20,213 nucleotides of DNA from an uncultured Collinsella sp. (GCA_958443265.1 CAUCKA010000021.1:1-20213), one strand, 5' to 3'; shown: positions 1-8,316, counted from the stretch's first letter. Notes: a model not told the origin generated them from the sequence alone. Numbers and translations are program-made.

Positions 1-66
1 TGGAAAACGCTTCGCGTTTCCTCAGCTCCGCACCCTTGCGGGTTCGAATCCCATGAAATGGGCCCA
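1..66 (+). tRNA. Possible 3' end of a class II tRNA, cut by the window edge
   Basis: A T-loop-like TTCGAAT at 43-49 is flanked by GGG and CCC, and CCA occurs near 64-66. Upstream lie extra hairpins (2-21 and CCGCA/TGCGG at 28-41) that could belong to a long variable arm, as in Ser, Leu or Sec tRNAs. The T stem has a C-A mismatch, the variable region would be unusually long, and the 5' half is outside the window. This is a candidate only; amino-acid identity cannot be assigned. Confidence 0.25.
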
Positions 67-98
67 AACAAAAAACGGTCCCCTTTCGAGGACCGTTT
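66..98 (-). terminator. Rho-independent terminator of tRNA-Val
   Basis: A perfect 9-bp stem, AAACGGTCC (73-81) with GGACCGTTT (90-98), has an 8-nt loop. Read on the - strand it is followed by TTTTTTGTTT. It starts 10 nt beyond the CCA end of the tRNA-Val gene, so it should end that transcript. Confidence 0.75.
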
Positions 99-107
99 CC
101 AAATCAG

Positions 108-183
108 TGGTGGGCGATGAGGGATTCGAACCCCCAGCCTTGTGCGTGTAAAGCACCTGCGCTAACCGTTGCGCCAATCGCCC
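108..183 (-). tRNA. tRNA-Val (anticodon UAC)
   Basis: On the - strand the acceptor stem GGGCGAT pairs with ATCGCCC. The anticodon loop TTTACAC puts UAC at positions 34-36, reading GUA. The T arm is GGGGG-TTCGAAT-CCCTC, and discriminator A is followed by an encoded CCA (108-110). The top anticodon-stem pair is a G-A mismatch, a small irregularity. An extended -10 lies just upstream and a terminator just downstream, so it is probably a single-gene transcript. Confidence 0.92.
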
Positions 184-193
184 GTGCGGAGAG

Positions 194-202
194 AGTATAG
201 CA
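194..202 (-). promoter_or_regulatory. Extended -10 promoter element for tRNA-Val
   Basis: The - strand reads TGCTATACT, a TG-n-TATACT extended -10 whose expected start site is about 4 nt before the mature tRNA. No good -35 box is visible, which is tolerated by extended -10 promoters. Confidence 0.5.
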
Positions 203-313
203 AAACAATCGCCTCATTCATCTCATATCCATTAAAGGTAACCGTCGCGTGTCACAGCGGAGCTGATTCAGTTGAGATTGCCTGAACATTCCGCCCCTCT
301 TTACGCCCTCGGG

Positions 314-319
314 TATACT
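314..319 (+). promoter_or_regulatory. Candidate -10 box for asnB
   Basis: TATACT lies 52 nt before the asnB start codon. No convincing -35 is seen at 16-18 nt spacing. The remaining 184-370 interval holds no recognisable gene. Confidence 0.3.
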
Positions 320-370
320 CAAAAGCTACTGATTCGATTTGATGCCCAGCAACAGCAGAGGGGATAGTAT

Positions 371-2251
371 ATGTGCGGTTTTGTCGGTTTTGTCGGTGGG
401 ACGGATAACCAATCCGAGGTGCTCACCAAGATGATGGACCGCATCGTCCATCGCGGTCCCGACATGGGCGGTCAGTTTATCGACGGCCGCGTTGCCCTCG
501 GCTTCCGCCGCCTGTCGATCCTCGACCTGACCGAGGCCGGCGCTCAGCCCATGGCCAATGAGGACGGCAGCGTCGTTATCGTCTTCAACGGCGAGATCTA
601 CAACTTCCAGGAGCTTCGCTCCGAGCTCGAGGCCAAGGGCTACAAGTTCCACTGCGGCGCCGACACCGAGAGCCTCCTGCACGGCTACGAGGAGTGGGGC
701 GAGGCCGTCCTCGATCGCCTGCGCGGTATGTACGCCTTCGTCATCTGGGACAAGAAGAAGAACAAGCTTTTTGGCGCCCGCGATATCTTTGGCATCAAGC
801 CGCTCTACTACTATCCCATGGCCGATGCGGGCGACGGCGCTCCGGGCGTGCTTTTTGGTTCCGAGATCAAGAGCTTCCTGGACTACCCGCACTTCCACAA
901 GGCGGTCAACAAAAAGGCTCTGCGTCCGTACATGACGTTGCAGTATTCGGCAACCGAGGAGACCTTCTTCGAGGGTGTCTACAAGCTGCCGCCGGCGCAT
1001 TACTTTACCGTAGACATCCCGACCGGCAAGATGAACATCGAGCGCTACTGGGATTGCGATTACTCTGCCGTCGAGAAGCCGTTCGAGGAGTACGTCGACG
1101 AGCTGGACGAGGTCGTGCACGAGAGCGTCGAGGCCCATCGCATCGCCGACGTCAAGGTCGCGTCGTTCCTCTCCGGCGGCGTCGACTCCAGCTACATCGC
1201 CGCTTGCCTCATGCCCGACAAGACCTTCTCGGTGGGCTTCGATTACAAGAATTTCAACGAGACTAACTACGCCAAGGAGCTTTCCGATAAGCTCGGCGTC
1301 GAAAACGTTCGCAAGATGATTACCGCCGACGAGTTCTTCGGTGCGCTCGAGGACATCCAGTATCACATGGACGAGCCGCAGTCCAACCTGTCTTCCGTGC
1401 CGCTGTGGTTCTTGGCCGAGATGGCCCGCAAGGACGTCACCGTCGTGCTTTCGGGCGAAGGCGCCGACGAGCTCTTTGGCGGCTACGCCTACTACGAGGA
1501 CACGGTCCCAGTCCGCAAGTACAAAAAGATGGTGCCGCTGCCCATCCGTCGCGCGCTCGGTAACCTGGCGCTGCATATGCCGTACTTCAAGGGACATAAC
1601 TTCCTGGTCAAGGGTGCCGAGATCCCTGAGAAGTCGTTCCTGGGACAGGCTCTGGTATGGCCGGAGCGCGAGGTCGACGGCGTGCTCAAGCCCGAGTACA
1701 ACACCGGCGATGGCGCCTTCGAGCTTGCCGCTCCCATCTATGCGCGCGTGAAGGGTCAGCCCGAGCTGGTCAAGAAGCAGTACCTGGACATGAACATGTG
1801 GCTTCCGGGCGACATTCTGCTCAAGGCCGACAAGATGTGCATGGCGCACTCGCTGGAGCTGCGCGTGCCCTTCCTGGACCGCAAAGTCATGGAGTTCGCC
1901 GAGCACATTCCCGACCGCTACCGCATCAACGAGAACGGCAACAAACAGGTACTCCGCCACGCTGCCAACAAGTCGCTGCCCGATGAGTGGGCCACCCGTC
2001 CCAAGGTGGGCTTCCCGGTGCCGATTGTCTACTGGCTGCGCGAGCAAAAGTGGTACGACTATGTCAAGGAGTACTTCACCGCGCCGTGGGCAAGCGAGTT
2101 CTTCGATACCGACGAGCTCATGCACCTGCTCGATCTGCACTTTGCGGGCAAGGGCGATTTCCAGCGCAAGATCTATACGCCGCTCGTGTTCTTGGTGTGG
2201 TACAAGCGCTTCTTTATCGACGAGGGCCAGCCTTCTGTTCAGGCTGCCTAG
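371..2251 (+). CDS. asnB: Asparagine synthetase (glutamine-hydrolysing)
   Basis: AsnB makes asparagine from aspartate, glutamine and ATP in the cytoplasm. The protein has 626 residues, normal for the family. Met-Cys-Gly at the N-terminus exposes Cys2, the class II glutaminase nucleophile after Met removal. HRGPD, the RRLSILDL segment and FNGEIYN (72-78) complete the amidotransferase domain. The synthetase domain carries the PP-loop SGGVDSS (268-274) that binds ATP, followed by the LSGEGADELFGGY segment typical of these enzymes. The start is fixed by MCGF, since Cys must be residue 2. A terminator follows the stop, so it is probably monocistronic. Some AsnB paralogues amidate peptidoglycan or antibiotic precursors, but nothing here argues against the plain asparagine role. 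Confidence 0.93.
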   Translation: MCGFVGFVGGTDNQSEVLTKMMDRIVHRGPDMGGQFIDGRVALGFRRLSILDLTEAGAQPMANEDGSVVIVFNGEIYNFQELRSELEAKGYKFHCGADTESLLHGYEEWGEAVLDRLRGMYAFVIWDKKKNKLFGARDIFGIKPLYYYPMADAGDGAPGVLFGSEIKSFLDYPHFHKAVNKKALRPYMTLQYSATEETFFEGVYKLPPAHYFTVDIPTGKMNIERYWDCDYSAVEKPFEEYVDELDEVVHESVEAHRIADVKVASFLSGGVDSSYIAACLMPDKTFSVGFDYKNFNETNYAKELSDKLGVENVRKMITADEFFGALEDIQYHMDEPQSNLSSVPLWFLAEMARKDVTVVLSGEGADELFGGYAYYEDTVPVRKYKKMVPLPIRRALGNLALHMPYFKGHNFLVKGAEIPEKSFLGQALVWPEREVDGVLKPEYNTGDGAFELAAPIYARVKGQPELVKKQYLDMNMWLPGDILLKADKMCMAHSLELRVPFLDRKVMEFAEHIPDRYRINENGNKQVLRHAANKSLPDEWATRPKVGFPVPIVYWLREQKWYDYVKEYFTAPWASEFFDTDELMHLLDLHFAGKGDFQRKIYTPLVFLVWYKRFFIDEGQPSVQAA

Positions 2252-2276
2252 CCTCGGCTTACGAACGCCTGCGCGT

Positions 2277-2301
2277 AACGGCTCCTCCGGGAGCCGTTTT
2301 T
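2277..2301 (+). terminator. Rho-independent terminator of asnB
   Basis: An 8-9 bp stem, ACGGCTCC with GGAGCCGT around a TCCG tetraloop, runs straight into TTTTT. It lies 26 nt after the asnB stop codon. Confidence 0.85.
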
Positions 2302-2363
2302 GCGCGAGCATGTTTCAGTTACTATGAAAACCGTCCCTGCCAAATGGCTGAGAAAGGCGAAAG

Positions 2364-3926
2364 ATGCACCATTCGGATTCCGCGACCGTGACCACGGTCG
2401 ATACGCTTGCCAAGCTTCTCGATGTGTGCGGCGAGCTGCGCGCATCGGAGCAGGTTGACGGGCGTGCCGTGACCGGCTGTTCGTTTGATTCGCGCGCGGT
2501 TTCGGCAGGTGACGTGTTCTTTTGCAAGGGCGCTGCCTTTAAGCCTGCGTTTTTGAGCATGGCGCTCGATTCGGGCGCCGTCGCATTTGTGTGCGAGGAG
2601 TCGCTGGTCGAGTCTCTGGAGCCGCTGGCGAAAGAGAACGGTGCTGCGATGCTGGTTGTTGATAGCGTACGCACGGCGATGGCGCTGTTGCCGCCCGAGG
2701 TCTACGACCGTCCCGACCACGACGTTAAGATCGTGGGCATCACCGGTACCAAGGGAAAGACCACGGCCGCTTTTATGCTCCAGTCCATCATCAAGGCGGC
2801 GGGCGAGTCCTGCGGCATGATCGGCTCGGTGAACACCGACGATGGTATCGAGTGCTACGAGAGCACCAACACCACGCCCGAGGCCCCCGAGGTCTGGCGC
2901 CATATCGCCAACTGTCGCGCGTCTGGTCGCCAGTCCATGGTCATGGAGGTCTCAAGCCAGGCGCTTAAGTACCAGCGCGTCGAGAACCTGCCGTTTGACG
3001 TGGCGTGTTTCCTCAACATCGGGCGTGACCACATCTCACCGATCGAGCACCCGACCTTCGAGGATTATTTTGAGAGCAAGCTCAGGATCTTTGATCAGGC
3101 TAAGACCGCCGTAGTGAATCTGGGCACCGATGAAGTCGAACGCGTGCTGGAGGCCGCGTCGACGGCCGAGCACTTGGTGACCGTTGGCGTCGAGCATCCC
3201 GAGGCGAGCCTGTGGGCAAGCGATGTCCGCATGGTCGGCTTTAACATCGAGTTTAACCTGCATGGCATGAGCGCCGACGAGCCCGAGGCGGGGGAGAAGG
3301 TCCTGCTGGGTATTGCGGGAGACTTTAACGTGGAGAACGCGCTGGTCGCTATCGCCGCCGCGCGCGAGATTGGCATCGGAATCGATGCCATCAAGAAGGG
3401 CCTCTCCAAGCTGCGTGTGCCGGGCCGCATGGAGGTCGTGGAGTCGCAGGATGGACGCGTGCTTTGCGTTGTTGACTACGCTCACAACCAACTTTCGTTC
3501 CGCTCGCTCTTTTCGTCGGTCAAGCGCGCGTTTCCCGCCAGTCCGGTCATTGCGCTGTTTGGTGCTGCTGGAGGCAAGGCGCAGGAGCGCCGTGAGCAGC
3601 TTCCGCGCGAGGCCGCACCATATTCTGATCTGCTGATCTTTACCAACGAGGATCCGGCTCACGAGGACCCGATGAAGGTCTGTCGCGAGCTTGCCGAGCA
3701 TGTTCCCGACGATACGCCGAACGAGATCATCCTCGACCGTGAAGCCGCTGTGCATGCGGCGTTCAAGGCGGCGCGCGAGGAGTACGTCAACCCCAATGCT
3801 CCCACCATTGTCTTGCTGCTGGCAAAGGGTGACGAGGAGCTCATGCACGTGGGCGACGAGTTCGTACCCATCGAGAGCGATCTTTCGCTTGCCAATCGTT
3901 TAATCGATGTTACCCAGTTTGACTAA
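2364..3926 (+). CDS. murE: UDP-N-acetylmuramyl dipeptide ligase, MurE-type
   Basis: MurE adds the third, diamino acid residue to UDP-MurNAc-L-Ala-D-Glu in cytoplasmic peptidoglycan precursor synthesis. The 520 residues show the N-terminal Mur domain with SFDSRAVSAGDVFF, the ATP loop GTKGKT (128-133), the STNTTPE substrate segment, MEVSSQAL, and NIGRDH. The C-terminal domain has VVDYAHN and the substrate-specificity site. At 429-435 that site reads EDPAHED, not the DNPR of meso-diaminopimelate-specific MurE. It is closer to the lysine-type pattern, so the added residue is probably L-Lys or L-Orn; this is inference. The SD-like AAAGGCGAAAG precedes ATG 2364. MurI lies two genes downstream. Confidence 0.9.
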   Translation: MHHSDSATVTTVDTLAKLLDVCGELRASEQVDGRAVTGCSFDSRAVSAGDVFFCKGAAFKPAFLSMALDSGAVAFVCEESLVESLEPLAKENGAAMLVVDSVRTAMALLPPEVYDRPDHDVKIVGITGTKGKTTAAFMLQSIIKAAGESCGMIGSVNTDDGIECYESTNTTPEAPEVWRHIANCRASGRQSMVMEVSSQALKYQRVENLPFDVACFLNIGRDHISPIEHPTFEDYFESKLRIFDQAKTAVVNLGTDEVERVLEAASTAEHLVTVGVEHPEASLWASDVRMVGFNIEFNLHGMSADEPEAGEKVLLGIAGDFNVENALVAIAAAREIGIGIDAIKKGLSKLRVPGRMEVVESQDGRVLCVVDYAHNQLSFRSLFSSVKRAFPASPVIALFGAAGGKAQERREQLPREAAPYSDLLIFTNEDPAHEDPMKVCRELAEHVPDDTPNEIILDREAAVHAAFKAAREEYVNPNAPTIVLLLAKGDEELMHVGDEFVPIESDLSLANRLIDVTQFD

Positions 3927-3940
3927 TGAACTGCGATGAG

Positions 3941-4001
3941 GGCGGCGTCCCGAGCGCGCTGCCGTTGCAAGCGCGTTTCCCCTCAAGCGAGGCGCGCCGC
4001 C
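3941..4001 (+). other. GC-rich foldable intergenic segment after murE
   Basis: GGCGGCG (3941-3947) can pair with CGCCGCC (3995-4001), enclosing a smaller GC-rich hairpin and the palindrome GGCGCGCC. No T-tract follows, so it is not a standard intrinsic terminator. Function unknown. Confidence 0.3.
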
Positions 4002-4037
4002 TAAGACCAGAAGCCCCTTCTACGTAATGGAGTGACC

Positions 4038-4949
4038 ATGTCCCACAATACCCTGCCGACCGTCGCTGAGCTTTCGGGCGAGATGCGCGAGCGTCTTGCC
4101 AAGGTTAAGTACGTCTTTACCGACCTGGACGCCACCATGCTCGCGCCCGGCTCGTGCGTGCTGCGCGACAACGACGGCAATCCCTCGACCAAGCTCGTCG
4201 AGGCTGTCGTGGCACTTGCCCGCGCTGGTATTCAGGTGGTTCCCACCTCGGGCCGCAACCGCACCATGATCCACGAGGATGCGCGCGTGCTCGGCCTCAA
4301 CTCCTACATCGGCGAGATGGGTGGCCTGGTCATGTACGATCTCAAGGCCAACGATTGGGAGTATCTGACCGGCGATATGCCCTACGACCCCGCCTGCGGC
4401 TTCACGCCACATCAGGTGATCGAGCAGACTGGCGTGTGCGAGAAGATTCTCGCCCGCTGGCCGCATAAGATCGAGTACCACAACGACATGTCGACTGGCT
4501 ACAAGTACCGCGAGGTCACCGTCGGCATGCGCGGCGATGTGCCCGACGACGAGGTCCAGGCCATCCTGGACGAGGCCGGCTGCGGTCTGGTCTGGGCCTG
4601 CAACGGCCACCTGACGCATCTGTCCAAGCCGACGACGCTCGAGCTCGAACGCGTCGAGGATGGCCGCGCGTTTAACATCAATCCCGCCGGCCTCAACAAG
4701 GGCGTTGCCATCGCGCGTTTCTGCGAGCACCTAGGGATCGAGCGCGAGGAGACGCTCGCGCTCGGCGATTCCGAGTCCGACTTCTACATGGCTGACCACG
4801 TGGGCACGTTCTGCCTGGTCGAGAACGGTTTGACCAGCGCCGGCGCGCCCGAGTTCCTGGATACCTGCGATAACGCCTACGTCACGCGCGGCAAGATTGT
4901 CGACGGCTGGGCGGCAACGGCAGAGCTGCTCGTCGCGGCTCGTTCGTAG
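4038..4949 (+). CDS. HAD-superfamily (type IIB, Cof/MPGP-like) phosphatase
   Basis: A cytoplasmic Mg-dependent phosphatase of 303 residues with unknown substrate. HAD motif I is FTDLDATML, with the nucleophile Asp29, general acid Asp31 and Thr33. Motif II is PTSGR, and motif IV is LALGDSESDFYMAD near the C-terminus. A large cap sits between motifs II and III, as in the IIB subgroup (Cof, sugar-phosphate and mannosyl-phosphoglycerate phosphatases). I chose ATG 4038 because GGAG (4029-4032) lies 5 nt before it. An in-frame GTG at 4032 overlaps that SD and is less likely. It sits between murE and murI, which may hint at a cell-wall or sugar-phosphate role but does not prove it. Confidence 0.8.
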   Translation: MSHNTLPTVAELSGEMRERLAKVKYVFTDLDATMLAPGSCVLRDNDGNPSTKLVEAVVALARAGIQVVPTSGRNRTMIHEDARVLGLNSYIGEMGGLVMYDLKANDWEYLTGDMPYDPACGFTPHQVIEQTGVCEKILARWPHKIEYHNDMSTGYKYREVTVGMRGDVPDDEVQAILDEAGCGLVWACNGHLTHLSKPTTLELERVEDGRAFNINPAGLNKGVAIARFCEHLGIEREETLALGDSESDFYMADHVGTFCLVENGLTSAGAPEFLDTCDNAYVTRGKIVDGWAATAELLVAARS

Positions 4950-5002
4950 CGCGGTCCTATCGTTCTGAGCCATATCTTTTCGAGAGAGAATCTGGTGAGG
5001 TA

Positions 5003-5887
5003 ATGTCCGATATCGAGAATCTGGCCGGGGACACGCGCCCCATTGGCGTGTTCGACTCGGGCCTGGGCGGTCTGACGGTTGCGCGCGCGATTGCGACGGC
5101 GTTGCCGCACGAGTCCGTCTACTACTTTGGCGACACCAAACGCTGCCCGTATGGCACCCGCACCGAGGACGAGGTGCGTTCGTTTGCACTGCAGGCGGGC
5201 CGTTGGCTGTCGAAGCACGACGTCAAGATCATGGTCATCGCCTGCAATACAGCGACCGCTGCGGCCTTGCGTTTGGCCCAGCAGGTGCTCGACGTCCCCG
5301 TCATCGGTGTGATCGCACCGGGCGCACGCGCGGCAATCAACAGCACCCGCACGCGCCGGGTGGGCGTGCTCGCCACCAACCTCACCATTCGCTCGGGTGC
5401 TTACACGCGCGCCATTCAGGACCTGGATGCCGGTGTTGACGTATACGGCTGCCCTGCCTCGAGCTTTGTCGAGGTCGTTGAGCACGAGCTCGCCTCGGGT
5501 GCGCATCTGCAGGAGCAGTGGCTTGAGAACGAGGACATCTTCGATACGCCTGCCGTGCGTGCGCTGGTGGGTGCCACGGTTGAGCCGCTGCGCGACCACG
5601 GTATCGATACCGTGGTGCTCGGCTGTACGCATTTTCCGCTGTTGGTGGGACCTATCCGTCATGCGCTGGGGCCTGGGGTGCGCGTCGTGAGTTCCGCCGA
5701 GGAGACCACGCGCGAGCTGACCGATATCCTCACGCGCCGCGAGCAGCTGGCGGGCGACGCCGCCGAGCCGCAGCATCGTTTTGCAACGACGGCCGATAAC
5801 ATTGCCGAGTTTGCGGTGGCGGGCAGCTTTATCTTTGGCCAGCCGCTCAAGAGCATTGAGCATATCGATATCGACGAACTGAAATAG
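5003..5887 (+). CDS. murI: Glutamate racemase
   Basis: MurI interconverts L- and D-glutamate and so supplies D-Glu for the peptidoglycan stem peptide. The 294-residue protein has the N-terminal IGVFDSGLGGLTV signature and the two catalytic cysteines in IACNTATAAA (Cys81) and LGCTHFPLL (Cys208). YFGDTKRCPYG is the conserved substrate loop. The last 50 or so residues are a short family-variable tail. Translation starts at ATG 5003 after GGTGAGG. It follows the HAD gene by 53 nt with no terminator, so co-transcription with murE and the HAD gene is likely. The product uses D-Glu in the same pathway as MurE. Confidence 0.94.
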   Translation: MSDIENLAGDTRPIGVFDSGLGGLTVARAIATALPHESVYYFGDTKRCPYGTRTEDEVRSFALQAGRWLSKHDVKIMVIACNTATAAALRLAQQVLDVPVIGVIAPGARAAINSTRTRRVGVLATNLTIRSGAYTRAIQDLDAGVDVYGCPASSFVEVVEHELASGAHLQEQWLENEDIFDTPAVRALVGATVEPLRDHGIDTVVLGCTHFPLLVGPIRHALGPGVRVVSSAEETTRELTDILTRREQLAGDAAEPQHRFATTADNIAEFAVAGSFIFGQPLKSIEHIDIDELK

Positions 5888-5942
5888 ATATAAGGGCACC
5901 GACCAAAGGCTCACGTCCACCTTTTGCCGAAAGGATTTTTCT

Positions 5943-6668
5943 ATGGAGTATATGCAGGTCAATCGCGCCAACGGCCGCGCCGCCGATGAGCTGCGCCCCA
6001 TCAAGCTTACTCGCGACGTCATGAAGCACGCCCACGGTTCGTGCCTGGCCGAGTTTGGCGATACACACGTGCTGTGCGCTGCCACCATCGAGGAGGGCGT
6101 GCCGGGCTGGCGCAAGGGCGCCAAGGCCGGTTGGGTAACGGCGGAGTACGCCATGTTGCCGGCATCGACCGGCAAGCGCTGCAAGCGCGAGCACGCCAAC
6201 CGCAAGGGCCGCTCCATGGAGATCGAGCGCCTCATTGGCCGCAGCCTGCGTACCGTCGTCAACATGAAGGCGCTTGGCGAGTACACCGTCACCGTCGACT
6301 GCGACGTGATCCAGGCCGATGGCGGCACGCGAACGGCGAGCATTACCGGCGCCTGGGTGGCACTGCACGACGCCCTTGCCATGTGGGTCGAGGCAGGTAA
6401 GCTCGAGCGCATCCCGCTCACGGGCCAGGTGGCTGCCATCTCCATGGGCGTTGTCGATGGCAACACCCTGCTCGACCTGGATTATTCCGAGGACAGTCAC
6501 GCCGAGGTCGACATGAACCTTGTCGCCGCCGATACCGGTGAGATGATCGAGCTCCAGGGCACTGGCGAGCAGGCGCCCTTCGACCGCAAGCGCCTCAATG
6601 CCCTGCTCGATTTGGGCGACAAGGGCATTGCCGAGCTCATCGAGCTCCAGCGCCAAGCCCTCGCCTAA
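5943..6668 (+). CDS. rph: Ribonuclease PH
   Basis: RNase PH is a phosphate-dependent 3'-5' exoribonuclease that trims tRNA 3' ends. The 241 residues cover the full family length. NGRAADELRPIKL at the N-terminus, HGSCLAEFGDTHVLCAAT, the basic segment around NRKGRSMEIERLIGRSLR, and DCDVIQADGGTRTASITGA are family signatures. The last contains the acidic and glycine-rich active-site region. The start ATG 5943 follows AAAGGA by about 8 nt; an ATG four codons later is possible. The stop codon is the first part of a palindrome that may act as terminator. It forms a nucleic-acid housekeeping pair with rdgB, the order also common in other bacteria. Confidence 0.94.
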   Translation: MEYMQVNRANGRAADELRPIKLTRDVMKHAHGSCLAEFGDTHVLCAATIEEGVPGWRKGAKAGWVTAEYAMLPASTGKRCKREHANRKGRSMEIERLIGRSLRTVVNMKALGEYTVTVDCDVIQADGGTRTASITGAWVALHDALAMWVEAGKLERIPLTGQVAAISMGVVDGNTLLDLDYSEDSHAEVDMNLVAADTGEMIELQGTGEQAPFDRKRLNALLDLGDKGIAELIELQRQALA

Positions 6669-6706
6669 CCTGCCAAAAAGGGACAGGTTTATTTTGGCAG
6701 GTTTTA
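6667..6706 (+). repeat. REP-like palindrome overlapping the rph stop, terminator-like
   Basis: The 12-bp arms AACCTGCCAAAA (6667-6678) and TTTTGGCAGGTT (6692-6703) flank AGGGACAGGTTTA. The TTAT that follows could give weak termination. Its layout matches the element at 14336-14368, which also begins directly after a TAA stop, and its core resembles 12595-12640. Confidence 0.7.
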
Positions 6707-6811
6707 TCTGGGAAAACGTCGAAGTATAAGACTGCCGCTGATTAAGAGGGGGAGAGGCCGAGGCCTCGCCGTCCTCAACACGGCATTGCTATAGAGACAA
6801 GGAGGCCAGCT

Positions 6812-7453
6812 ATGGCACTTGAGAAGATCGACATCGACACTCTCGACCCGGCGGCGACCATCGTCGTGGCAACGGGTAACGCCCATAAGCTCACCGAGAT
6901 CGAGGCCATTTTGGGCAAGGTTATGCCCGAGGTTCGTTTTGTGGCGCTCGGCCAGCTGGGCGATTTTGAGGACCCCGAGGAAAACGGCACGACGTTTTTG
7001 GAGAACGCCATCATCAAGGCGCAGGCTGCCGTCGAGGAGACGGGGCTCATGGCCATTGCCGACGATTCGGGCCTGGTCGTCGACGCGCTGGACGGTGAGC
7101 CCGGTGTGTATAGCGCGCGCTACGCGGGCGTTCACGGCGACGATGCCGCCAACAATGCCATGCTGCTCGTGAATCTGGAGGGCGTGGCCGACGAGGACCG
7201 CACTGCACGCTTTATGAGCGTCGTCGCGCTCATCGACACGGACGGTTTGGTCACCTATGGTGAGGGCACCTGCGAGGGCGCTATCGCACACGAGGGCCGC
7301 GGCGATCACGGCTTTGGCTACGACCCGCTGTTCCTGCCGGTCGACACGCCGGGCAAGACCATGGCCGAGCTGACGGCGGACGAGAAGAACGCCATCAGCC
7401 ATCGTTTCCACGCGCTCGAGCATCTGTCCGCCAAACTGACGGGCGAGGAGTAG
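6812..7453 (+). CDS. rdgB: dITP/XTP pyrophosphatase (RdgB/HAM1 family)
   Basis: RdgB hydrolyses dITP, XTP and ITP to monophosphates, keeping deaminated purines out of DNA and RNA. The 213-residue protein contains the ordered family motifs ATGNAHKLTEIEAIL, ENGTTFLENAIIKA, ADDSGLVVDALDGEPGVYSARYAG, GFGYDPLFLPV and KNAISHRFHAL. An N-terminal extension of about 15 residues precedes the first motif. Start ATG 6812 is fixed by a strong AAGGAGG at 6800-6806. A TATAAG at 6725-6730 is a possible but weak promoter. dtd starts 3 nt after its stop, so the two are translationally close. Confidence 0.94.
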   Translation: MALEKIDIDTLDPAATIVVATGNAHKLTEIEAILGKVMPEVRFVALGQLGDFEDPEENGTTFLENAIIKAQAAVEETGLMAIADDSGLVVDALDGEPGVYSARYAGVHGDDAANNAMLLVNLEGVADEDRTARFMSVVALIDTDGLVTYGEGTCEGAIAHEGRGDHGFGYDPLFLPVDTPGKTMAELTADEKNAISHRFHALEHLSAKLTGEE

Positions 7454-7456
7454 GCC

Positions 7457-7903
7457 GTGCGTGCGGTGGTGCAGCGCGTGCTCGACGCCGGCGTGACGGT
7501 CGACGGCGAGTGCGTGGGCCGCATTGGACGCGGCTATCTGGTGCTGCTGGGCGTGGGCCACGGCGACACGCGCGCCGAGGCCGAGAAGCTGTGGGGCAAG
7601 CTCCGGGGCTTGCGCATTAACGAGGACGAGAACGGCAAGACCAACCTGGCACTTGCCGATGTCGACGGCGAGGTTCTCGTGGTGTCGCAGTTCACGCTGT
7701 TCGCCGATTACCGGCACGGCCGCCGCCCATCGTTTACCGATGCAGGCGCCCCCGATGTCGCCAACGAGCTCTACGAGTACTTCCTGACGCTTGTGCGCGA
7801 GGACGTCGAGCACGTGGCGCATGGCATCTTCGGCGCCAATATGAAGGTCGACCTCGTCAACGACGGTCCATTCACCATAGTCCTCGATACCGACAATCTG
7901 TAA
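7457..7903 (+). CDS. dtd: D-aminoacyl-tRNA deacylase
   Basis: Dtd removes D-amino acids and glycine wrongly attached to tRNAs. The 148 residues match the family length. MRAVVQRV at the start, the catalytic-region motif SQFTLFADYRHGRRPSF (usual form SQFTLYADTRKGRRPSF), and the C-terminal NDGPFT with the Gly-cisPro element identify it. The start is GTG 7457, only 3 nt after rdgB stops; ending the rdgB frame in GGCGAGGAG supplies the SD. Co-expression with rdgB is likely. A short hairpin and a strong new promoter follow the stop. Confidence 0.93.
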   Translation: MRAVVQRVLDAGVTVDGECVGRIGRGYLVLLGVGHGDTRAEAEKLWGKLRGLRINEDENGKTNLALADVDGEVLVVSQFTLFADYRHGRRPSFTDAGAPDVANELYEYFLTLVREDVEHVAHGIFGANMKVDLVNDGPFTIVLDTDNL

Positions 7904-7922
7904 GTAGCCAAATTGGCTACTT
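7902..7922 (+). terminator. Short hairpin at the dtd stop codon
   Basis: AAGTAGCC and GGCTACTT form an 8-bp stem around AAATT, overlapping the dtd stop. No U-tract follows, so termination is uncertain. The right arm abuts the -35 of the next promoter. Confidence 0.35.
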
Positions 7923-7950
7923 GCGCGTGGTCGCAACAGGGTGCTATAGT
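7921..7950 (+). promoter_or_regulatory. Sigma-70-type promoter for veg-ispE
   Basis: TTGCGC (7921-7926), an 18-nt spacer, and an extended -10 TGCTATAGT (TATAGT 7945-7950). The expected start site is near 7957, about 60 nt before the veg start codon. Confidence 0.7.
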
Positions 7951-7970
7951 ATTAGAGTTTTGTCTATCTT

Positions 7971-7990
7971 AGGGGTATTATCCCCTTTTT
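7971..7990 (+). terminator. Small terminator-like hairpin in the veg leader
   Basis: AGGGG and CCCCT flank TATTAT and are followed by TTTT. The stem is only 5 bp, but it lies between the promoter and the ribosome site of veg, so it could act as a weak attenuator. Confidence 0.35.
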
Positions 7991-8017
7991 GAATTGCACC
8001 TTCTGGAGGCCCTGTTC

Positions 8018-8314
8018 ATGGAAGAGATGGAAGTCAATCACGTCGACGACATCCACGAGAAGCTGACCGATATGGTGGGCGATCGCGTTAAGGTGAAGGC
8101 CAACATGGGCCGCACCCGCGTCGTCGAGCGCATGGGCACCATCAAGAGCGTCCATCCGGCAGTCTTTATCGTCGAGGTCGACGAGCGCCGTGGCCGCAAG
8201 TCGCGTCAGTCCTACCAGTATATTGATGTTCTCACCGGCCAGGTCGAGCTGTTCGACCCCGAGAGCGGCGAGCACATTTTTACCCCGCTCGGCAATCAGC
8301 TCGAGGAGCACTAG
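8018..8314 (+). CDS. veg: Veg family protein
   Basis: A small cytoplasmic protein of 98 residues, related to Bacillus Veg, whose molecular role is poorly defined (linked to biofilm gene control and strong vegetative expression). The family signature is seen in the ordered segment GDRVKVKANMGRTRVVERMG, followed by IKSVHPAVFIVEVD and SYQYIDVLTGQVELF. An acidic N-terminus precedes a compact beta-rich core. ATG 8018 is chosen because TGGAGG lies 8 nt before it; the frame also opens from an upstream TTG at 7994, which lacks an SD. As in Bacillus, it lies directly upstream of ispE, here only 2 nt apart. Confidence 0.85.
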   Translation: MEEMEVNHVDDIHEKLTDMVGDRVKVKANMGRTRVVERMGTIKSVHPAVFIVEVDERRGRKSRQSYQYIDVLTGQVELFDPESGEHIFTPLGNQLEEH

Positions 8315-8316
8315 CG

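Noticed and set aside
326..2311. Very long - strand open frame opposite asnB (661 codons)
   Set aside because: It mirrors the strongly GC-biased third positions of asnB, has no SD or recognisable domain, and asnB is certain. The same holds for the long antisense frames over lysS (10252-12273) and clpC (15501-17369).
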